Shown here one piece after another: positions 30,201 to 39,200 of a stretch of 64,000 nt of DNA; position 1 is the first letter of the stretch, and each line of letters opens with the position of its first letter. The stretch lies in the NCBI GenBank assembly GCA_938743325.2, contig OW568879.1:649641-713640 (forward strand), in the 5' to 3' direction. The position numbers were made by a program, and so were the translations under genes. The stretch is from Pycnococcus provasolii (lineage: Eukaryota; Chlorophyta; Pseudoscourfieldiophyceae; Pseudoscourfieldiales; Pycnococcaceae). The notes under the pieces were generated by a model that saw nothing but the letters and a program-made list of their open reading frames with translations, was not told where the DNA came from and ran no database searches.

Positions 30201-33200
30201 CCCACAGTGAGAATAGGCTATACGCTGCACGAGTACGCATCGAGTGGTCGCGAAGCTTCCTCTCTGCCTCTTCTACCTCTTCCACAACCTCCCCATTTTC
30301 TACGTCATCCTCGCGTGCAGCCCTGAGCACGAAGAGGTAGACGCGATATGCAACGTAGAATAGGCCAAACAGAACAGCATAGGCAATTGGGAGGAGTTGA
30401 AGCATGGCCATTTTGTGCAAATATCCGTATTCAAAGTCGACGAGACACTCAGGAGCAAGCCAAGCGACATCGATGTTGAGGATTGCCAACCAGTCGAACC
30501 AATCGACAACGAGCTTTGGCCACTGGAACTCAAATTGTCGGAAGGTGGCATTCACCTGAAAGTAGGAGATGGCAATATTCAACGCACTGAAACCGCGATG
30601 CATCTGTGCAAGAGTCACGAGCACCGGTGCGATGACAATGGCACAAACTCCAAACACGATGAAAATCATCCAAGCCTCCTTCGGGCACTCTCGGCACTTC
30701 CCATTGTCACGGTAATAGCGCCTCGCACATAACGTGCACCCCTCTCCCACCACCTCATCAAGTGCCGACTTGTCACTCAGCACGGTGGTGTACTTGACAC
30801 CTTCTCCTGGCCATTTGTAGCCGCGCGCACACTTCCCGTCGAGAACGTCGTTCACGTCTGTATGCACGAGGCAGGAGTCCACAGGATCGCACGTTGCAAC
30901 GTCGCTGCCATCGAATGGGTTGACAAAAAATTCCCTTGTCCTCGGCTTTGGCAAAATCTGACCTTTCTCGTCACAAATGGTCGTCGAGACATCACACTCG
31001 TGGCAATTTCCAGGACTTATGTATCCTAGCGGATGCTTGAATCCTGGCTCTCCTGTACCATCGTAATCTTCTCCTGGAAGACGAGGATGCGTTGTGTTAA
31101 GGCGCCAACTCTGCCAGAATCCCTCTGTACACACACAGTCTACCGCCGCCGTGGAACCCGGCGCACTCGTCTGATTGCCATGCTGGCATGGCATGCACTC
31201 ACGAGACGCTGGATATGGAGCATAAGTTCCCGCAGGACACCTCTCACAAGTTGTGGCGCCAAACGCGTTGTTAAACTCGCCCGGGGCACATGGAAGGCAC
31301 TCCGCCTGGTCAAGCTGTTCGGGGAGCGTGCGGTAGCCCGGGGCACACGGCGTGCAGGCATCGTCGCCGTCGACGATAGATCCTGGACCACACGCCACGG
31401 TATACGAAAAGGTAATTGGCACACTCGTCGTCGCGTTGGAGTCAGCCGCACGCCATACAAACGAATCCGTGCCGCGGCGTCCCCTGAGAGTGTACAAGCT
31501 AAGAACAGCCGGCTGACCTTGCGGTCGAACTACCGGTTCGATCGCCCGATCGCTGAGAGTCTCCGTCCGATTTACCACGGGTGGCTTGCTGCTGCCATCG
31601 TGCCACTGTAGCATGCCAAGGGTTGGATACTTCTCGATGACGTATGTCAAATTTCCAACCTCATCTGCGTCGAACGCTAGCAGCGCGAGGCTATTTGCCA
31701 TCTTTGAGTAGACGTCGGCTCGCTCGGCATCGGACGGCATGTACTGAAGGTCATCCCCCGATTTGTCGAGCGGATCAGATGCCGCAGAAAAGTTGCGGGC
31801 ATTTGTCACCGAATCTTCGCACTGAATCCCAAAAGTGCTTGTAGAACGCAGGATACGACTATCGGGGCCATCCCAGAAATTGCGCAGGCTTACGACGGCT
31901 GTTTTATGCGCAACATATTCGTCTGAATCTGGAACGTCCTTCAGATCCTCGGGCACCTCTACGAGTACGTCAAGAGCTCGGGAAACTTCCCCAGCACGCA
32001 TTAACGTTGCAAATTCACCGTCGTTGCGAAGTTCCGAATTCAACCAGGATGCTGCACTATCCATACCAAATTCACTATCTAAGGCGCAAGCCGCTGTGGG
32101 TGGATCGTTCACAGGCGCAATGCGTACGATGACTTGCACACCGTCGCTCTGCAAATCTCCGTTGTCTTTTGCGATAATCCAGAATTCATCGTCGCCCGTG
32201 CGGTGACGCTTCGGCTCGTATGATATGAGCCCACTTTTGCCAAGCGAATCCCGGTCATTGAGTTGGCACAGTCCAGAGGATCCTGTAACTTCAAACGTCG
32301 GCTGGAGCGAGGTTTCATTTGGCAGAATGCATCCCACGCGACCCTTAGATGGATATTTCCCAAGCGCGTATAGGAATGTAAGGTCCTGCGTGTCATCGTC
32401 GTCTGCATCAAGGGCAAATATGGCAATGTGATCCTCCAAGGTATTAAAAATCTGCGGCGTCGGAGCCTTGGGCGGTACGTTCGAGTAATCGCGCTGAAGC
32501 ACGATGGTTATTGTCACGGAAGCCTCCTCGGAAAGCGCCCCACTCTTATCTTCCACGCGGTACTTGAAGCTATCCTCGCCAAGGCGCAAAGCCGACGGCG
32601 AGTTCTTTGGGATGAAGTACGTCGCGGGATTAAGCCCCTTTAGGTACGTGGATGTGCTGCTTTGAGATGCTAGTGTGACGGCGTTGCGGTCAAGCACTGG
32701 CCTCTCCGTGATGTAGACTGCCGCGATATCGTCGCTTCCATCTGGATCCGTCACGTCAAGGTTGAACACTTTGTTCACGCCATCAAATGCGGTAAGGATC
32801 ATATCCTTTGCCACCGGCGGCTCATCAATGCCCTCAATCATCACGGAAAATACTGCAAAGTTGCTTTCCGCACCATCTTCGTCCACAACCTGAAAGACGA
32901 AGCTATCGCTTGCCGTCTCGCCAGTCTTCAATCCAAGGTTACGCGATGGCTTGTACGTAAATGCTCCGGAGGAGACGTCGACGATGCGAATCTCTCCCTT
33001 ACTCCCGGGGCACACGATTTTAAACACAATTTTCTGGTTTTCAGGATCGTACGCTTTCATCGTCTGCACCGCACTTTCAGAATCCTCTCGCACTTGAAAT
33101 GGGCCCCCGTCGCTTGCAATGGGCGGATCGTTCTGCTCGAGAACGGCCATGTCTCGCTCACCGCCAGCCAAGCCTCCGGAGGAATCCTCGACTGTGAAGA

Positions 33201-36200
33201 GAATCTTCTTTGACGCATGGACGATGAGAGGCCCGTCGTTTCTATACTTCAGCGCACGCAGTGCATTCGTGTAGACCTTCGAACTTGCTGCTCCTGCAAA
33301 TTCCCAGTAGGCGACGGGAACGCCATCTTCGGTCATCTCCTTCGTCTCGATGCGACTTACCCGAATCTTGCCCTTCGCCTCCGGCGCCTCGTCCGAGTCG
33401 TACAATATGAGATCATTCTTGGAAGGCGGCGAAACCTGCACGGTGGCACGAGCTATTGTCGCGTCGTCGACGTCACTGAGAGCCATGCCAGCGTCGAGTG
33501 GAATAGCGGGTGCGCCTTCCGCGTACACGAGCTCCGTGAGCGACATCTGCACAATTGGAGGGTCATTTACGCTCTCAACGACGATGCCTATGGATGCAGC
33601 TGTGCCCGATGCCTCACCACCGGGCCCAAGCAATCCACCTGGTCCTGGCAATCCTAATGGGTCACCACCACCCTTGCCTAACAGCCCATCGCCTCCAACA
33701 GGGCCACTGCCCAGACCACCACCGCCATTCTGTGCTTGAGAAGCTGACGAAACTACCGCCTGGAATACCGGCTGCTCCGATCTGGCATACGGCTCGATCA
33801 CAGAAATACTGACAAGACGCACGTCAGTGGCAGGCGCTTCCGTATTCACGTTGACGTACCCAACCTCCCTAAGTGCAGCTTCAAATGCTGATGTGCTCGC
33901 AGTTGCCGTACAGCCACGTCCATCGCTCCCTCCCGAAGATCCGCCCTGCAGGCGAAGCACTCCGCGAGCAGCATTGTACGTAGCACCAATATCGCTCAAC
34001 TGCGCCTCTCGTGCGATCTTGAGCTGATCTTCCTCTTTCTGAAAATTGGAAATGAAAGAAACTTCCACTGCACAAATAGAAGACTTCATCCCAGCTTCAA
34101 CATTTCCTAGCTTCAGCGCGGGGAAAAGCAACGATGGCTGCTCGCTGCCCTCAACAAACATCACTTTCGAGCTTAGACGTTGAGGCGACCCATCCACGTT
34201 CGTCTTTCCTGTTGGCAGCACTTGAAGTGACGGGCTCACCGACACCACGCTGAAGATGGAGAAATGCTTCACCTGTGCGACAAGAAACGGGCCAGATTGG
34301 TCGATGTACGTTTCTGCCACATATTCCCAGGTAGCACCCGACGCGTCACTGGGAATGGTCACTAAGGCTACGCCGTCGTATAAGCCTCCTGGCGCCACTG
34401 GAAAGCGTAAAGTGACTGGTTTAGCGAAATTGGAGTTCGAAACCTCAGACCCTGCCTGATTTTTCAGCTCCAGAGACACGGTAAGCTGAGAGTCGAATAC
34501 AGCGGATGGTGGAGGATTCGTCATTTGGCGCACGCTCATCTGCTGTACCGTAAGAGATTCTGATCCACCACCCACTCTAGATCCTGCCGGGAAGTCCAGC
34601 GTCATTCCAATCGGTGTGTTCACCACTTTTCCCTGAGATAGATTTACGCTAACCTGTATTGGGTCCGCGAGCTCATCGTCGATGATGCGAACTGTGGCTC
34701 CAGGGATGGCAAGCGTCGAAACATAGCAGGGATCTACCGAGTCGAGCACGACAAAGGACAGGTCGGCGGTGTGCACGCGCTCCTCTTTCGTATCGTCGAT
34801 TGCGGTAACGGAGATTTCAACGCCGTCGGCAAAATTTTCCTGCGTGAAAGTGATGACATCATCTCCCTGCTGTGTCTGAACACGAAGTTGGGAATTCGAG
34901 GTGACGCGCACTCGCACACTCTCAACCTGCGGTCGCGTTGCGAGACGAACCTTCAATGGTACAGATGTCGGGGTGGGGCTCTCGTATACCGTGATTACGG
35001 GGCCACGAGAATCCGTTGAACCGAGACCACCACAGGGTTTTGCAGGGTCGTTTGATCCGACACAAACGTACGGCACATCGTCGTCGGCTATCTCAACGTT
35101 AATTGTCGCTAGACGCTTACCCGCGTAAGCAGCATCGCCGGATGAAATTTGATGTGTCACAGTCACGGTACGTTTTGCGTTCGCACCGACACCCGTGCAT
35201 ACATCGTCGTCGCGAGCCAAAATTTGGAGTGTCCGACTTTCCATGATCTCGCTGGAAAATGTCGAGGTTGAAAATGGAACAACCGCATCCGCGCCTGCAA
35301 GCACGAAGGACAGCGGATAGAAAATCCCATCAGGCTTCCACGAGGGCAACACTGTTACGGAGCCGATGTTCGTATTCAAAGTCACGTCTTGAAATGGCCG
35401 CGATAAAAGAGAAAGAGTAAAGGTCGCACGCATACCTTCCTCTAAATGCAGCGCGTGGTTCGTGTCTGCGAGAGCCTCCTGCGCGACCGGAACGTCTGGC
35501 TGTGCCACACTTACGGCTGGCTGCACGCCTGCTGGTAAGGCGGTGTACGCCCAATTCCAGCCCACCACGTCATTGTCAAGTACCTTCATGTCCACGGGCG
35601 TGGTTAAATCATTGTACCCACTGTCAAGGCTGCTCGTTTTGAAAGCAATGCTCACGTCTGCATCGCCTTGCGCTACATCGTCATCCGTAGCAAAAATTTG
35701 TAAGATTTTCTGGCTATTCCATGCACTCGGGGAAAATGTGAGTGTATCGGGCACAATCTGTAGACGCGTCACGTTGTTGATCCTGATCTCGCTTGCAACC
35801 ACGTCAACACTTGCAAGCGGCCTGGTACGCAGGCTAGCATACAATGTAAATCCTTGCCCATCACCCTCGCGCACCTCAAATGCCATCGTCGGATCAATGG
35901 GGTCCACCCTTAGACCAGTTGCGCTCTTGTCAACGACGTCGACTGCAACCTGTAATGGAACTAGAGCATCATACGGTTCCGTGAGACTCGTGCATTCGAC
36001 AACAAGAGACTTACTCTGCACTCCATTTGCCACGTCATCGACGGAAGCAGAAACAGATATATCCTGCACGGTGTCATAATTGTCGCTTGTGAACGACAGC
36101 TGGACCGCAGTTGCTTCAGCCTTCGTCTCTCCGCTAGCATCGGTGCCCGAAAGAGAAAGCACCCCGAGGCTGGCTTGTGGCACGCTTATGGAAACCTGCA

Positions 36201-39200
36201 CCGAGCTCACCGGGCGCGCTTTTAGCGAAAACCCCAGGGATCGGGTTGAGCCCTCGTCGAGGCGCAGACGCGCCGGAGACACTTGCACTTCAGCTCGCCC
36301 TGCGTCTGCGTCTTTGATGGTGATGTCGAGCTTAGCTGGGGCGTTCGAGCCTTCCTGTCCATCGACTGTCACCTGGTGCTGCACTCGCGCATAGTGGTCG
36401 CCTTCCACAATCTCGTCCCCAGTCGCTGCCACCTCAAATCTCACATTCCGAGTTCCTTGCAGCCACTGAGCAGAACTCAAAGTTGCTGAAGCCTCCGTTC
36501 CACCTGCCCCAGTCTCGCCTGCGACGCGAAGTGAAATTTGCCCGCTGGACACTGCATCCAGAGACGCTTTGATGACTGCGGTGCTCTCTGGTGATTGTGT
36601 CAGTGTCACGGTATATGTCTTCCATGTGCCAGGCTCAGATTTTACGGATGCTTCATCTACATCAAGCCTTTCGGTCGCTGGATCGGCAATCATTGCGCCG
36701 GGAATCGCAGGTGGAGGTGGTGGCGGGCTTGGGGGAGGTGATGGATACGGGGGAGGAGGCGATGCTGGTGGTGGAGGAGGTGATGGATCTGGGAGCGGTG
36801 GTGGTGGTGGCGGCAGTGGCGGTGGCGGTCGCGGCGGCGGTGAGGGATCAGGAGTCTCACCTGGACCCTCTGCGGGCGGCGTGGTACCGTCCGCAGGTGG
36901 CGTCGGACCATCTGCGGGCGGCGTGGTACCGTCCGCTGGTGGCGTCGGACCATCTGCGGGCGGCGTGGTACCGTCCGCAGGTGGCGTCGGACCATCTGCG
37001 GGCGGCGTGGTACCGTCCGCTGGTGGCGTCGGACCATCTGCGGGCGGCGTGGTACCGTCCGCAGGTGGCGTCGGACCATCTGCGGGCGGCGTGGTACCGT
37101 CCGCTGGTGGCGTCGGACCATCTGCGGGCGGCGTGGTCGTCGTCGTCGTCGGTGTAGGAGCCTCTGCGGGCGGCATGGTCGTCGTCGTCGTCGTCGGAGT
37201 GGCAGATGGTGGGCTCAGCTGGTCGTCATTCACGGCTGGGCATGACTCCGCATCAGGGGTAGTGCCCGCCGCGCGATGCTCGTCCCACAGAGAATAATCC
37301 ACAATCCCGAGGACGAAGTCTCCATCGAGATCCAGCGCCCACTTCAGGCACTCTTCGGATGTCCCCGCCGGCATACTTGAAAGATAGGGAGTTATCCAGG
37401 TGCATCCCCTTGCAAAATTCACGCTATCCTCGAAGTCTTGAGGAAAATTGGCGACTGCGGAAAGCACCCCGTGGGCTCCGCAGGATAATGTGCAACCAGC
37501 AGGCTTGACAAAGGACGTGCGACTGCACGCTTGCATTTGCTCCCCGGCTGAATTTTCAATGGATCCCTCGCTATCAGGGATGTAAAGATCCGTGGCATCG
37601 GCGGAGACAACAACTCCACCTGCGCTCGTCATGACGACATCGTCGCCATTCGCTGCCACTCCTGACGCATCAACGAGAGGTGCGGCGAGCAGGTTGCGCC
37701 GGCGTGTTGGAACTTGATCTAGAGATCCTCCGATAACGAGGGCGTCATTTAACGCAGGATCGTACGTCACATACACAAGACGACTCGCGGTTGTGCCGCG
37801 CACAGCGATCACCGCCCCAGCATCTTGCAAAGCAGCAAGGGAGCTCGCGTCGTACAGCAGGGCGTCGTTTCCCTCCTGTACGAGGCTCTGCTCGCTGATC
37901 GTTGCACAAGTTCCACCTATAGCTTGTGAAATAGGGCACTTGTACAGGACGCGGTAGACGCCATTGAATGTGATTGTCCATACCGCCAGTCTAGGCGCAA
38001 CACCACGGCCCTGGTAGACGAGAGAAGCAGCGACGGAGCGCAAGCTCGATGGCGATCCCGATAACGCATGCGTGAACTGCATAGAGCTGCGCATGATTGT
38101 GATCATCTTCTCGTTGTGTCCGACGATGACAAGTGGATCCGTGACTTGGCTGAGCGCGGCAACACTTCCACTCGGTACACATAAGCTCGTTGGCGCGGTG
38201 ATCGACTGCTCACTGCGAATGCTGGGGTAGCTTGGGTTCGACACGTCGATGGTGAGCACCTTATTGTCCAGCTTGCACGCGACGAAAACCACTCCACGGA
38301 GAGCACCTCCTCGCACGTCCCCAGCTGCGACATCCCAGGGGCGGCACGCATGGTTAGCATCGCCGGCGAGCGGCATATTTGCGTGGAGAAACATGCCAGA
38401 GCCCCTGCTCCTGCCAGCGTCGATAATCAGGAGGCCTGTGGTGGTTATGACGTACACATACTTAGCGTCACCTTTCCTGCCGTCGCTAATGCTTGGCGCT
38501 GCGACAGCACGTGCACCCTGCAGATAGTTTCCCGTCAGCTCATTCTCTACACTTGGCGGTGGCTTTGCGCTTCCCCCTCGATTTGGGATGGGAAGGCGCA
38601 TCTTAACGAGCGACGCGTCGCTGCCACTCGACGCGACGACGAAAGCGTACCGCCCAGCCACGGCGACATCGCGCGCGTATGAGCTTTTTCCCTGACCAGT
38701 TGGCAGGCTCACTCTATGCGAGAAAGGCTTTCCAAACCGTGTTGCAGGTGGCTGAAATCCTGCCGGAGGTGGTGCAGGTGCAGGTGCAGGTGCAGGTGCT
38801 GGTCCCGGTGCTTGCGCGGCAGTTGTGGTTGTTGTAGCAGGTACGGTTGTGGTGGTTGTGGTGGTGGTCGTGGTTGCGGTTTCCTTCTGTCGCACGCAGC
38901 TGCCCTGGATATCGTATCCGTCTAGGCGTCTTCTCGACGCCGCCTGGAGTGCCGCCCGGCTTGTGTACCACTGCGGTCTGCTGGTTCCAAGTTCCGCCAC
39001 GCGTTGTGCGAGTCCCGTTTGCATCTCGACGTACCCCTTCGCCTGCGCGATGGACTTGTACCCGAGACTCCACGTCGCGGTGGCCTGTCCTGCTTGTGTG
39101 ATTGTGTACGCGTTGAGTATTCCCGTTTCGGTCGTTACGTACAGGCGCGACGGTGTCGACCCGGCGGGCATTCTGTCGCTTTGGGTGGTATCGTGGAAGG